Source: CAVUWL01 sp963787415
GTDB taxonomy: Bacteria > Actinomycetota > Thermoleophilia > Solirubrobacterales > 70-9
Reading direction: 5' to 3'
Length of the DNA stretch: 64,000 nt
Assembly: GCA_963787415.1 (NCBI GenBank)
Contig: CAWBCO010000003.1
Location: 1,004,552-1,068,551, forward strand
Below, one piece after another: positions 35,056 to 42,904 of the stretch; the first letter of the stretch is position 1, and each line of letters begins with the position of its first letter. The translations under genes and the position numbers were made by a program. The notes under the pieces were generated by a model that worked only from the letters and a program-made list of their open reading frames with translations, was not told where the DNA came from and ran no database searches.

Positions 35056-35969
35056 GCCCGGCCCGGAGGCGCCAAGCCGTCTGCATGTTGCAGGATCGGC
35101 TCGGCCTCTCCGAGCGTCGGGCGTGCCGGATCACCGGCCAAACCCGCTCCACCCAACGCCACCTCCCCCAGGTGGCCCCAGACGATCAGGCTCTACGCAA
35201 ACGCCTCCGAGAGCTCTCTGCCAAGCGTCCCCGCTGGGGTTACCGCCGCGCCCACGCCCATCTTCTGACCGAGGGCTGGTCGCTGAACCGAAAGCGGGTG
35301 GCAAGGATCTGGCGCGAGGAGGGCCTGCGGGTGCCTGTCAAGGCCAAGAAGCGCCGCAGGATCGGTAACTCAACGGTTCCCGCCAACCGCCTCAGCGCCC
35401 AGTACCCAAACCACGTCTGGGCGCTTGACTTCCAACACGACGCAAGCAGCGATGGCCGTGAGCTGAAGTTCCTAAACGTCGTTGATGAGTTCACCCGCGA
35501 GGCCTTGGCGATCAAGGTCGATCGCACGATCAACGCCGATCAGACAGTCGCTGTGCTTGAGCGCCTGGCAAAAGAGCGCGGCGTCCCCGCCAACATCCGT
35601 GCTGACAACGGTCCCGAGCTGACCACTGCGGTGCTGCGCGAATGGTGTCGCCTCGGATCTACCGGTACCGCCTATATCGAGCTCGGCTCGCCCTGGCAAA
35701 ACCCCTACGTGGAGTCCTTCAACAGCCGCTTGCGCGACGAGCTCCTAGACGTTGAGGTCTTCACCTCCCTGGTCGAGGCACAGGTCCTTGCCGCGGACTG
35801 GCGAGATGACTACAACGCCAATCACCCACACTCGACGCTGGGGATGATCTCGCCGCAGCGCTTCGCCGCCTCGCTACGTTCGCCCTCCGGGCTCACTACG
35901 CGAGGCGGCGGGCAGGAGGGATACTCCGTTAAGACAACCCCCGGACTCCCATGCGGGGTGGACCGATGA
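35046..35969 (+). CDS. IS3-family transposase OrfB (DDE integrase, copy 2)
   Basis: This catalytic ORF is read by -1 frameshifting from OrfA; its own frame is open from far upstream. It starts with ILSPARRRQAVCMLQ, then HTH_21 (PRWGYRRAHAHL) and the rve core with Asp in WALDFQHD, Asp in IRADNGPE and Glu in NPYVESFNSRLRDELL. The C-terminus has NHPHSTLGMISPQRF. All three catalytic acids are present. Confidence 0.85.
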   Translation, partial: KILSPARRRQAVCMLQDRLGLSERRACRITGQTRSTQRHLPQVAPDDQALRKRLRELSAKRPRWGYRRAHAHLLTEGWSLNRKRVARIWREEGLRVPVKAKKRRRIGNSTVPANRLSAQYPNHVWALDFQHDASSDGRELKFLNVVDEFTREALAIKVDRTINADQTVAVLERLAKERGVPANIRADNGPELTTAVLREWCRLGSTGTAYIELGSPWQNPYVESFNSRLRDELLDVEVFTSLVEAQVLAADWRDDYNANHPHSTLGMISPQRFAASLRSPSGLTTRGGGQEGYSVKTTPGLPCGVDR

Positions 35970-35983
35970 AGGGGGTCCGGTCA

Positions 35984-36026
35984 CAGGCACGAGGAACATT
36001 CGGATCGCGGTACTTGCATTGATTGC
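35984..36026 (+). pseudogene. 5' remnant of a lipoprotein-gene paralogue interrupted by IS3 copy 2
   Basis: This short stretch matches the start of the lipoprotein gene at 38131 (GAGGAACATTCGG against GAGAAACGTTCGG and further similar bases). The position of the start codon reads ACG instead of ATG. Joining 34583-34688 to this segment across the element gives continuous homology. Downstream, to about 36263, the sequence decays and I see no gene. Confidence 0.55.
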
Positions 36027-36263
36027 GCGACGCCTCGTTACTAGGTTGACATAATGGGCGACTCTAATTCGGTCTTGAGGCACACCCTATACAGGCCGAG
36101 GTAATGGGGCTCGATTCGGTGCTATCAAAGGTAATCAGCCAAGCACCCAGGGCAGCGTACCCTCCTCACTAAGCAGCAAGGCTCCCAACGGCGAGAGGCG
36201 TCGGCCGAGAGCCCTTAACGTAGAGAGGTCCGACCCAAGTCGCACATGATCGAGATGCACTGA

Positions 36264-36482
36264 ATGCGCGAACAAGAGCGCACCGAGTTCCCAAAATCGA
36301 CCACTTACACGGATTTCCACGACGACACTCTTGCGCATCTACAGAAATGCCGAGCCGAGGCAGACGACCCCGCCACGAAGCGTATCTTCACCGAGCAGAT
36401 CGCCATTCAAGAGAAGCGCAAATCCGAGGCGCCCGATCTCAAGCACGACAGCCGCCGCAGAAACACGCCAAGGATTGGCTGA
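36264..36482 (+). CDS. Small hypothetical protein
   Basis: A 72-codon frame with third-position GC near that of real genes here and a hydrophilic, mainly helical product (HLQKCRAEADDPATKRIF). There is no good ribosome site and no recognised family. It lies between decayed sequence and an exported-protein gene, so it may be spurious. Confidence 0.3.
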   Translation: MREQERTEFPKSTTYTDFHDDTLAHLQKCRAEADDPATKRIFTEQIAIQEKRKSEAPDLKHDSRRRNTPRIG

Positions 36483-36628
36483 CCAACACACCGACCGGGT
36501 GTCTACCTATCGGTCCAGTTGGTCCTTTTTGGCCCAAGGCCTCGGCGTTTATACGAGGCCCCTTGCGGTCTGTCGGAGCTTCGCCATAGGCTGCGCGGTT
36601 CATGACTACAACAAAGGGGAGATCCCGC

Positions 36629-37354
36629 GTGAGAACGATTCGCAGCAAACTGACCTACGCTAATGTCATTTCGACGCTGTGCCTGTTTTTGCTTCTCGGA
36701 GGAGGAGCTGCGTTCGCCGCCACCAAGCTCGGCAAGAACTCGGTAGGCACCAAGCAGATCAAGAACGGTTCGGTAACCGGGATCAAGATCAAAGAAGGGA
36801 CGATCACCGGCACTAACATCAACTTGTCGCAGCTCGGAACCGTACCGTCGGCTACCACGGCTACCACGGCTACCACCGCGACAACCGCGACAACCGCGAC
36901 GAGTGCGACGAGTGCAAACACCGCTACAACCGCTGGGACTGCCAATGCTCTGGCGCCGATGGAAGCGACCCGACTCGTCGGTGCCTCGGGTCAGCCGCCA
37001 TTTTTGGAGGGGGCGTCCAATTTCCCTCCAGAAGAAGCGCCGTTTAAGTTCCAACCGGTCGGCTTCTACAAAGATCACGATGGAGTAGTCCACCTCACTG
37101 GCGTAGCGAAAATTGGCAACGAAGAAAAACCAATTCCTGGCTTGCTCTTCAAACTGCCCCCCGGATTCCGGCCAGCGAGTGGGACCGTGGAACTGCTATT
37201 CACGCAGGGGGCTACTGAAAAAACGACGATTTTAATAGTTGGCTCGAACGTAACCGTCGAAGAACAGGAACTCGGCGGTGATGTAGTCATCTCCGAAGGA
37301 AAATCGGGAGAACCGGCGGTTCTCTCCGGGACCACGTTCCGCGCAGAAAGCTAA
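36629..37354 (+). CDS. Exported protein with SVGTKQIKNG motif and Ala-Thr-Thr repeat
   Basis: A 241-residue protein. GTG 36629 is chosen because AAAGGGGAG lies 7-8 bases upstream and the product then begins MRTIRSKLTYANV like its paralogue at 32740. A signal segment ends near AAFAA, followed by NSVGTKQIKNGSVTGIKIK. Residues 75-104 are ten 9-base units of the Ala-Thr-Thr type. The C-terminal domain (about 115-241) is a predicted beta-rich module (VGFYKDHDGVVHLTGVAKIG) where the paralogue instead has collagen triplets. Probably displayed on the surface; function unknown. Confidence 0.75.
   Translation: MRTIRSKLTYANVISTLCLFLLLGGGAAFAATKLGKNSVGTKQIKNGSVTGIKIKEGTITGTNINLSQLGTVPSATTATTATTATTATTATSATSANTATTAGTANALAPMEATRLVGASGQPPFLEGASNFPPEEAPFKFQPVGFYKDHDGVVHLTGVAKIGNEEKPIPGLLFKLPPGFRPASGTVELLFTQGATEKTTILIVGSNVTVEEQELGGDVVISEGKSGEPAVLSGTTFRAES
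36851..36940 (+). repeat. Tandem 9-bp coding repeat (Ala-Thr-Thr)
   Basis: Ten 9-base units in frame, e.g. GCTACCACG twice, GCGACAACC twice and GCGACGAGT twice. Unit-length changes would keep the frame and alter stalk length. Confidence 0.85.
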
Positions 37355-37361
37355 TAGGTCT

Positions 37362-37548
37362 GAGACTTGGCCCGGATGGCACCACGGCTGTCCGGGCCTT
37401 TCTCGCCTCTAAGGCGCTCCTAAAGGCCGAATGCAAGCTCGGCACGGTCAAGGGCAAAAAGAGCACCTCAGCGAAGGTGAAGACTCAGAAGCCCAAGTCC
37501 GGGACTGTGCCCAGTGCTGGATCGAAGGTGAGCGTAACGGTTAAGTAA
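37362..37548 (+). pseudogene. PASTA-domain C-terminal remnant
   Basis: Just after the previous stop, one frame reads through without a start codon and ends at TAA 37546-37548. It encodes ASKALLKAECKLGTVKG, then TQKPKSGTVPSAGSKVSVTV, the signature of a PASTA repeat as found at the C-terminus of surface proteins. Without a start it is a fragment, or the tail of a gene lost or frame-shifted from the upstream ORF. Confidence 0.6.
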
Positions 37549-37697
37549 GGATAACCGTACCGGGATCTGGAGTCCCCAGAGGCGAGGACGCGGAAAGCGT
37601 CGTTACGAGGCTGACATGAGCGACGGGGGACTCGGATTGTGCCGAGCCGCCCCCTACTCGTCGCCATTACCCTCGAGCCACAACAAAACGTGGGCGT

Positions 37698-37832
37698 CTA
37701 GAGCCGCCCAAGCAAGAGGAGCACCAACAGAATGATCGCGATCAGTCCCAGGATGCCGCCAGCGACTGCAACCTTGAGCAGCACGAGCACGATTGCAACC
37801 ACAATCAGTAGACCTATCAGCGCACGGACCAT
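37698..37832 (-). CDS. Tiny hydrophobic membrane protein (44 residues)
   Basis: ATG 37832 is preceded by AAGGAG with good spacing. The 44-residue product is almost entirely hydrophobic (IGLLIVVAIVLVLL, then GLIAIILLVLLLLG) apart from R3, K20 and R43, so it spans the membrane once or twice. Similar tiny hydrophobic proteins are common in actinobacteria. No function is assigned. Confidence 0.65.
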   Translation of the reverse strand: MVRALIGLLIVVAIVLVLLKVAVAGGILGLIAIILLVLLLLGRL

Positions 37833-38018
37833 CGTTCAATTCTCCTTCGGTAGGTAGCCCTGACTCCCAAGCCTTCCCCCCAAACCGCTCGCCCTAAACC
37901 ATCCATGCCTAGTGTTGTCCGCCGCTGCCCGATCTGCGGCACGTGCCTCGCTGATCGACATGTCGACACCGCTTCTCAGCGGCGCGTGCGGCGGTCGGTA
38001 CGAGACGGCCCGCGAGTG

Positions 38019-38121
38019 GCTGAATCGCCGCCGTAGGCGTGCACAGGGCCAGATTCGGGCTACCTGATGGCTCAATCCTCCGGAATCGGCTATGAATCTC
38101 TCTCACCAGTCACCACAGGCA
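38019..38121 (+). repeat. Duplicated leader segment, copy 2
   Basis: Paralogous to 34583-34688. It directly precedes the lipoprotein gene at 38131 and contains TATGAAT (a possible -10) and the AAGGAG ribosome site just beyond its end, so it likely holds the promoter and leader. Confidence 0.6.
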
Positions 38122-38130
38122 AGGAGAAGT

Positions 38131-38625
38131 ATGAGAAACGTTCGGAATGTGGTCCTCGTATTGGGAGCGGTAGCCGCGCTGGTTGCGCTGGCAGGTTGCG
38201 GCTCCTCAAAGACGCATGGCGCAGAAGGGACCGTCACGATGACTAACCCGGGAGGTAACTCGGGAACATTCGGCGCTATCGGCAAGGCAACCGGCAAAAA
38301 CATTCCGCCCGGCGCCGGCCTCGCCTTCTCGCGGCCGCTTCAGAACTCCGAAAAGAAGACTGACGGCGAACTGAACGTTGCCTGTATCGCTACGCAGCCC
38401 TCAAAAGCGGGCGTCGCGGGGACGTGCACGGCAACGGCAACGGTCCCAGGCGGCACCTTTGCGTTGAACGTAGGCGGCAAAGAAATCCTCGGAGGCAATA
38501 TCACCGGCGCCATCGTTGGCGGAACCGGTAAGTACAACGGGGCGGTTGGGAGTTTCAGCTCGAAGTCGACCAGTGGCTCCGAAGGCTCCCCCGTGACGCT
38601 CACTTTCAACTACATCCTCCCGTAG
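38131..38625 (+). CDS. Secreted lipoprotein with predicted beta-barrel domain
   Basis: A 164-residue protein from ATG 38131 behind AAGGAG. The signal peptide ends in the lipobox ALAGC (about residue 23). The mature part is Gly/Thr-rich with repeated short strands (GTFALNVGGKEILGGNITGAI, GTGKYNGAVGSFSSKS), reminiscent of small allene-oxide-cyclase/dirigent-like barrels, but this is only a resemblance. Two cysteines in the mature part could pair. Function unknown. A decayed paralogue lies around IS3 copy 2. Confidence 0.75.
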   Translation: MRNVRNVVLVLGAVAALVALAGCGSSKTHGAEGTVTMTNPGGNSGTFGAIGKATGKNIPPGAGLAFSRPLQNSEKKTDGELNVACIATQPSKAGVAGTCTATATVPGGTFALNVGGKEILGGNITGAIVGGTGKYNGAVGSFSSKSTSGSEGSPVTLTFNYILP

Positions 38626-38631
38626 TCCGAC

Positions 38632-38682
38632 GCTGTACCCGACCGTTTGGCCTCAGGGGGAGCCCACACGGTCGGGTACAGC
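38632..38682 (+). terminator. 15-bp hairpin after the lipoprotein gene
   Basis: A perfect 15-bp stem (38632-38646 with 38668-38682) with a 21-base loop starts 6 bases after the stop codon. It lacks a T run, so it is a probable but not canonical terminator. Confidence 0.6.
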
Positions 38683-38730
38683 TTGGAGGGCTCCGTAAGC
38701 GCACAGACCGCCCGAGCGAGGCGATAGATC

Positions 38731-38943
38731 TCACTCTGCCAGCTTGACCAGCAGCATCGGCTTGATCGCTTCATAGACCGCCCGCTGATGTCCAGGTCTA
38801 AGGTCGCGGAGCAGCTCGGCGGCATAGACAACATCGCCGAGTTCCGTCTCGACCTCGGCGATGAACTTCTCCAGCCAACGCAGGGCGAGTCGTTCAAACC
38901 GCAGTGGTCCTTTTCGAGGCCCATAAGGGTGAGCGTCAGAGAG
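38731..38943 (-). pseudogene. 70-codon gene fragment without a start
   Basis: The frame ends with TGA at 38733-38731 and is closed by an upstream TGA at 38946-38944; it has no ATG or GTG in a suitable place. The product reads like real protein: RFERLALRWLEKFIAEVE, then LGDVVYAAELLRDLRPGHQ, ending MLLVKLAE. I do not recognise the family. It is the C-terminal remnant of a truncated gene or continues across a frameshift. Confidence 0.5.
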
Positions 38944-39183
38944 TCAGTCAGGTTGAGACGTGGGAGGCCGTGAGCGACTTCGCAGGCGCATTTGTAGGAG
39001 CCGGTCCGGATCGCGGTTCTGAGGCTCCGTACTCGCCGCCCGCGTTGCCTATACGAACGCATGTTCGCATACCGACGGGACCCGTTGCGCTCTCAGATTC
39101 TTAACACCGTCGATGGCGGGAGGCGTCAGGGTGGGCGTCGTCGGAGGCCATCCCTCCCTGGACACCTCCGAATCCGCCCGCCC

Positions 39184-39257
39184 ACACCAAGGTCGGCTTC
39201 CTGCCTTCCGCCTTGGTGTCGGTTCCGACGACCCCGGTTTTCTCCCCGGGGTCGTCG
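39184..39257. other. Two adjacent perfect stem-loops
   Basis: Stem 1 pairs 39184-39192 with 39211-39219 (9 bp). Stem 2 pairs 39226-39237 with 39246-39257 (12 bp, loop TTTTCTCC). They lie only six bases apart in a stretch without genes, about 190 bases before tRNA-Arg. No T run follows on either strand; a structured RNA or a recombination-associated repeat is possible. Confidence 0.5.
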
Positions 39258-39450
39258 TGCATTCGCTAGCGACTGAGCTGGGCATCGCTCCTCCGAGTCT
39301 GACAGTGGGAGACTTCCTTCGGAGCCCTTGAATGGGCGGGCGATAGGCAGGGAAAAGGCAAGGGAAGGCCACGTGGAGCAGTTCTTGGCCGGACAGCCAG
39401 TTTCCGATGACCGGCATCATTCCGCATTGGAAAGCTAAACTCACCCCTCT

Positions 39451-39524
39451 GCGCCCGTAGCTCAGCTGGATAGAGCGCATGCCTCCGGAGCATGAGGTCG
39501 CCAGTTCGAATCTGGCCGGGCGCG
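39451..39524 (+). tRNA. tRNA-Arg (anticodon CCG)
   Basis: A 74-base cloverleaf: acceptor GCGCCCG/CGGGCGC, D arm GCTC/GAGC, anticodon stem CATGC/GCATG with loop CTCCGGA giving anticodon CCG (codon CGG), T arm GCCAG-TTCGAAT-CTGGC and discriminator G. CCA is not encoded. The IS4-like transposase remnant begins about 70 bases downstream. Confidence 0.95.
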
Positions 39525-39595
39525 TCATAGAAACCCCCGCAAATCGGTGGTTTCTTGTTGGCTCGAGCGACAGGGTTAAATCCAATACCGTAAAC

Positions 39596-40942
39596 TTAGG
39601 CGGCTAGGATGGTGATGCGTGTCTCGGCTGGCTTGGTGGGTTGGGGCCAGTTGCGGTGCTCGGGGCGCTTGACGGGCCAGTTGGACATCTTGCGCTTGAT
39701 GACGCGTGGGTTCCTGCGTAGGCGGCGTTGGGGGAGCGGCTCAGCGAGGATCTCGGCGATCGCGTGCTGGTGCGCGGTGGCGATCGTGAGGGGGGGAAAG
39801 TCCCGGCTGGGTGCGGGTGGTGCGGCGGGCGGCGCGGAGGCCGCGGATGAACGACAATCGGTGGGGGACGAGGTCGGCTTGGAGCGCGGCGTCGTGCATC
39901 ACGCGCCGGATCGCGTAGTGGGTGCAGAGGTATCCGTAGGCCTCCTGGTAGACGCCGTCGGGATGCTTTGAGCGCAGCACGACGCGCGGGCCGCGCTGGT
40001 GGGTCTTGAGCTCATCGAGTGCTGACTCGAGCTCCCAGCGCTTCGGGTAGAGCGCGGCGAGCTCGCCCGCGGGTGCCGCTCGGGGTCGAGGATCGTGGTG
40101 ATCAGCCGGTAGCGCTGGTCCTCGTCGCCCAGCGCGGGGTCGTCGAGCCGGTACTCGACGACGCGCGCCTGGCGTGCCCGTCGGCGTTTGCGGCCTTGCG
40201 GTTCTCGGCGCGTAGATGCTGGGTCAGATACGAGCCGTCCGGGAGCGTCCGCTCGCGGGGCAGCCCGACTTCGGAGCTTGACCCGCCAGAGCAGCTGCGC
40301 CCCCGTGCCGCGCGGCCTTCTGGAAGCGCTCGAAGCTGTAGAAGCCACGGTCGGCAAGGCACAGCATCCCCTCCTCCAGCGAGCTCCACAGCCGATCGGC
40401 CAGCGCCCGCTCAGAGCTCGCGTACGGGCCGAGCGCCGCGTCGATGATCGCGTGCGTGCCCGACTCCGCCAGCGCCACCAGGCGCAGCTGCGGGAACGCG
40501 CCGCCGCCCTCACGGCGATGCGAGCCCGGCCGCCCGAACGCCTGCCTCGTTTGGCTCGGTATCGGCCACATCCAAGGCACGTGCCATCCACGCTCATCAG
40601 CCGCAGCCCACGGTAGAACGCCCCCCGCGTCGAATCGCTCGCCAACGGCACCGCGACCGCCTTGAACAAAAGCTCCAGCGGCTCGCGGCCCAGCCGCTGG
40701 CGCGCCTTGTAGATCGCGACCTTGCTCGGCACCTCCCACGCCTGCTCCCAGCCCGACTCCCACGCCAGCCCCTCCACCAGCTGGCGCATCACCTCCTCAT
40801 AGGAGCAGTCCGCGAACAGCGCCAGCGCCAGCACGTAGTAGACGACCACCCGCGCCGGCAAAAGCCGCTGACGCTGCTCCCTGCGCCCCGCCTCCGCCAC
40901 CACCCCATCGACCAACTCCGGCGGGAACACCCGCGTCAACAC
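39596..40942 (-). pseudogene. IS4-family transposase, multiple frameshifts
   Basis: The N-terminal IS4 domain is clear in one frame (TRVFPPELVDGVVAEAG, VPSKVAIYKARQRLG, then the catalytic-region motif SVDGT). The protein then passes through other frames: AFGRPGSHRREGGGAFPQLRL, LCLADRGFYSFE, LLWRVK, YRLITTILDPE, HPDGVYQEAYGYLCTHYAIR and finally the typical RRNPRVIKRKMSNWPVKR end, stopping at 39596. At least four frame changes are needed, so this copy is dead. It lies directly behind tRNA-Arg. Confidence 0.8.
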
Positions 40943-41004
40943 GCCGATCGAGACGTGATCAGTCAGACGCGAATCAGACGGCGGCTTGCGCTGGCCAGCC
41001 CGAG

Positions 41005-41067
41005 GACGTCACTCCGGTGATGCCGGCATTGGGGCAACTTCTGGAAGGAGATGGCGCACGTGGGATG
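41005..41067 (+). repeat. Degenerate direct repeat flanking the AbiE module, left copy
   Basis: About 63 bases sharing TCACT, CGGTGATGCCGG, GGCAAC, ATGGCG and ACGTGGGA with 42759-42822, roughly 80 percent identical by eye. It also lies just upstream of the IS4-like remnant, so it may be the outer end of that element. Confidence 0.65.
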
Positions 41068-41111
41068 AGCGCGAGACAGACACGCCTCGCCTCTCGGATA
41101 GGGCTGCAATA

Positions 41112-41131
41112 TATACCGTTTATGGTATACT
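41112..41131 (+). promoter_or_regulatory. Promoter with inverted-repeat operator of the abiE operon
   Basis: TATACC (41112-41117) and GGTATA (41124-41129) form a perfect inverted repeat with a 6-base spacer, overlapping a TATACT -10 (41126-41131). The predicted start is only 3-4 bases before the GTG at 41142. AbiEi proteins are known to repress their own promoter through inverted repeats. Confidence 0.65.
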
Positions 41132-41141
41132 ACGCAGCACA

Positions 41142-41822
41142 GTGACTCCAAGAAGAAGAGCCTCGATCCCGGACATTGCTGAGGATCAATGGGGGCTTAT
41201 CACGCGCAGCCAGCTGGAGTCGCTGGGCATCAGGCCAGCGACGATGGCGCGGCTACTGGCCGACGAAACGCTGGAGCGAGTCACGCACGGGGTCTACCGC
41301 CTGCGGGGCGCCCCCGAGCCGGATCACCTCGGACTGCGCGCGGCCTGGCTGGCCCTCGACCCAACGGTGCCGGCCTGGCAACGCCTCGACGATCCCGGCG
41401 AGACACTCGCCTCTCACGCCTCAGCCGCCGATCTCTATGGGGTTGGCGACCTACGAGCCGACGTACACGAGTTCACGCTCCCTGGGCGCCGCCAAACGCG
41501 ACGCGCCGATCTGCGTCTGCACCGCGCTCGCGTACCTGAGGAGCACCAACTCGTCCTACACGGGCTGCCGGTGACGCGGGCGGGGTGGATGATCGGCGAC
41601 CTGATCGCCGACCACGTCGACCCCGAGAGCGTCGCCCACATCACCGCAGAGGTGGTTAATCAGGAATTTGACTACCCGAGCGTGATCGCCGAGCGCATCG
41701 CGCCATTTGCAACACGTTTCGGGCTGCCCCGCGGCGACGGCGTGGGCCTGTTCGAGGAGCTGCTGGCGCTCGCCGGGTATCGCGATCCCGAGTCGGTCCT
41801 TGCCGAGGCGCGCAGCGCGTGA
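41142..41822 (+). CDS. abiEi: AbiEi-type antitoxin / transcriptional autoregulator
   Basis: A 226-residue antitoxin of a type IV toxin-antitoxin system. The N-terminal winged helix is WGLITRSQLESLGIRPATMARLLA followed by ERVTHGVYRL; the rest is the AbiEi antitoxin domain with ASHASAADLYGVGDL and LPVTRAGWMIGDLIAD. GTG 41142 follows the operator and -10 closely. It overlaps the toxin gene by GTGA. Related antitoxins neutralise AbiEii without a stable complex and repress the operon. Confidence 0.88.
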   Translation: MTPRRRASIPDIAEDQWGLITRSQLESLGIRPATMARLLADETLERVTHGVYRLRGAPEPDHLGLRAAWLALDPTVPAWQRLDDPGETLASHASAADLYGVGDLRADVHEFTLPGRRQTRRADLRLHRARVPEEHQLVLHGLPVTRAGWMIGDLIADHVDPESVAHITAEVVNQEFDYPSVIAERIAPFATRFGLPRGDGVGLFEELLALAGYRDPESVLAEARSA

Positions 41823-42727
41823 GCGAGCCGAGGTATGCGAGCCCGCAGGCGCTGCGTCAGGCAGTGAAGGACCGACTCAGCAAACTTGCCCAACAACGCG
41901 AGCACTCCCAGCTAAATGATCTAATGCGGCAGTTCGCCTACGACCGGCTGCTCGCCCGAGTATTCACCGTAGACCCCGATCGTTGGGTGCTGAAGGGTGC
42001 CGCCGCGATACTCGCACGGCTCCCAGCCGGCGCCCGCCACAGCAAGGACGTCGATCTCTATAGCCGCCACGGTGATCTCGTCGAGGCTGAGGGCGCCCTG
42101 CGCGAAGCCGCAAAGGCCGACCTCGGCGACTACTTTCGCTTTACGCTCGATGTCGCCCAGCCAATAACGCAGGGCGCAAGCGCGGCGCGGGTGCCGGTTA
42201 CCGCATACCTAGGGCCGACTGAGTTTGAGCGCTTCCACGTAGACCTTGTCGCAGAGCTCTCGATGACCGGCGATCCGGAGGAGGTCGCGCCGCTTATCGA
42301 GATCGACATCGACCTCCAGCAACCGAACTATCGCGCCTACCCGGTCGTAGACCACATCGCCGACAAGCTGTGCGCGCTGCTTGAGACACACCTCCGCCGC
42401 AGCGGCGCCACCGTCGCGAGCACCCGTTACCGCGATCTCGTTGACCTCGCTACCTTCGCTCGCTCGCTCGACGTCGATGGACCGGCGCTCACTCGCGCGA
42501 TTCGCTCCGAGGTCGCCCGCCGTGAGCTCACCCTGCCCCACGGCCTTCCCGCGCCGTCAGGGCCCAGCTGGAGCGCCGGCTATGCCAGAGCAGCACGCGA
42601 TGCACCGAGCCTGGCGGATCGCGATCTCAAGGCGGCGCTGAAGACGACTCGCTCTCTCCTCGATCCGATCCTCTCGGGTAAGGAGGTAAAGCACTGGAAT
42701 CCCTCAAATCTGAGCTGGTCTCAGTAG
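41819..42727 (+). CDS. abiEii: AbiEii nucleotidyltransferase toxin
   Basis: A 302-residue DUF1814-family nucleotidyltransferase. The active-site pattern is LKGAAAILARL (58-68) followed by HSKDVDLY with D77 and D79; later residues around DIDLQQPNY and KLCALLETHLRR match the family. Members modify tRNA or other RNA and can abort phage infection. It starts with GTG in a GTGA overlap with abiEi and is intact. Confidence 0.88.
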   Translation: MSEPRYASPQALRQAVKDRLSKLAQQREHSQLNDLMRQFAYDRLLARVFTVDPDRWVLKGAAAILARLPAGARHSKDVDLYSRHGDLVEAEGALREAAKADLGDYFRFTLDVAQPITQGASAARVPVTAYLGPTEFERFHVDLVAELSMTGDPEEVAPLIEIDIDLQQPNYRAYPVVDHIADKLCALLETHLRRSGATVASTRYRDLVDLATFARSLDVDGPALTRAIRSEVARRELTLPHGLPAPSGPSWSAGYARAARDAPSLADRDLKAALKTTRSLLDPILSGKEVKHWNPSNLSWSQ

Positions 42728-42758
42728 GCATCAGAAGACCCCTTCGCGATCAGGCGCC

Positions 42759-42822
42759 GACATCACTTCGGTGATGCCGGGATTGCGGCAACGTTTGGAG
42801 GGAAATGGCGCTACGTGGGAAG
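42759..42822 (+). repeat. Degenerate direct repeat flanking the AbiE module, right copy
   Basis: Right partner of 41005-41067, 32 bases after the abiEii stop. The pair brackets the toxin-antitoxin operon. Confidence 0.65.
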
Positions 42823-42904
42823 GCCCACCGTCCGCTCCACCGCGTCTGCAGACTAAGTGCGCTGCGCCAAAGATGCCGGGAGCGCCGCTCCCTTCGCTCC
42901 CGAT

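Larger units (their letters stand above)
34696..35983 (+). mobile_element. IS3-family (IS407-like group) insertion sequence, copy 2
   Basis: About 1.29 kb with imperfect terminal inverted repeats at 34696-34720 and 35960-35983 (TGxCCxG, CCCCC, ATCGGTCC blocks). The flanks CAGG (34692-34695) and CAGG (35984-35987) form a 4-base target duplication, as expected for the IS407 group. OrfA and OrfB are in the usual -1 relation and both look intact, so this copy may be active. It is inserted into a decayed duplicate of the 38.1-kb lipoprotein locus. Confidence 0.85.

Noticed and set aside
39049..39585. 178-codon minus-strand ORF with an RPARFELATSCSGG-type product
   Set aside because: It is antisense to tRNA-Arg; this peptide is a well-known misannotation arising from tRNA reverse complements.
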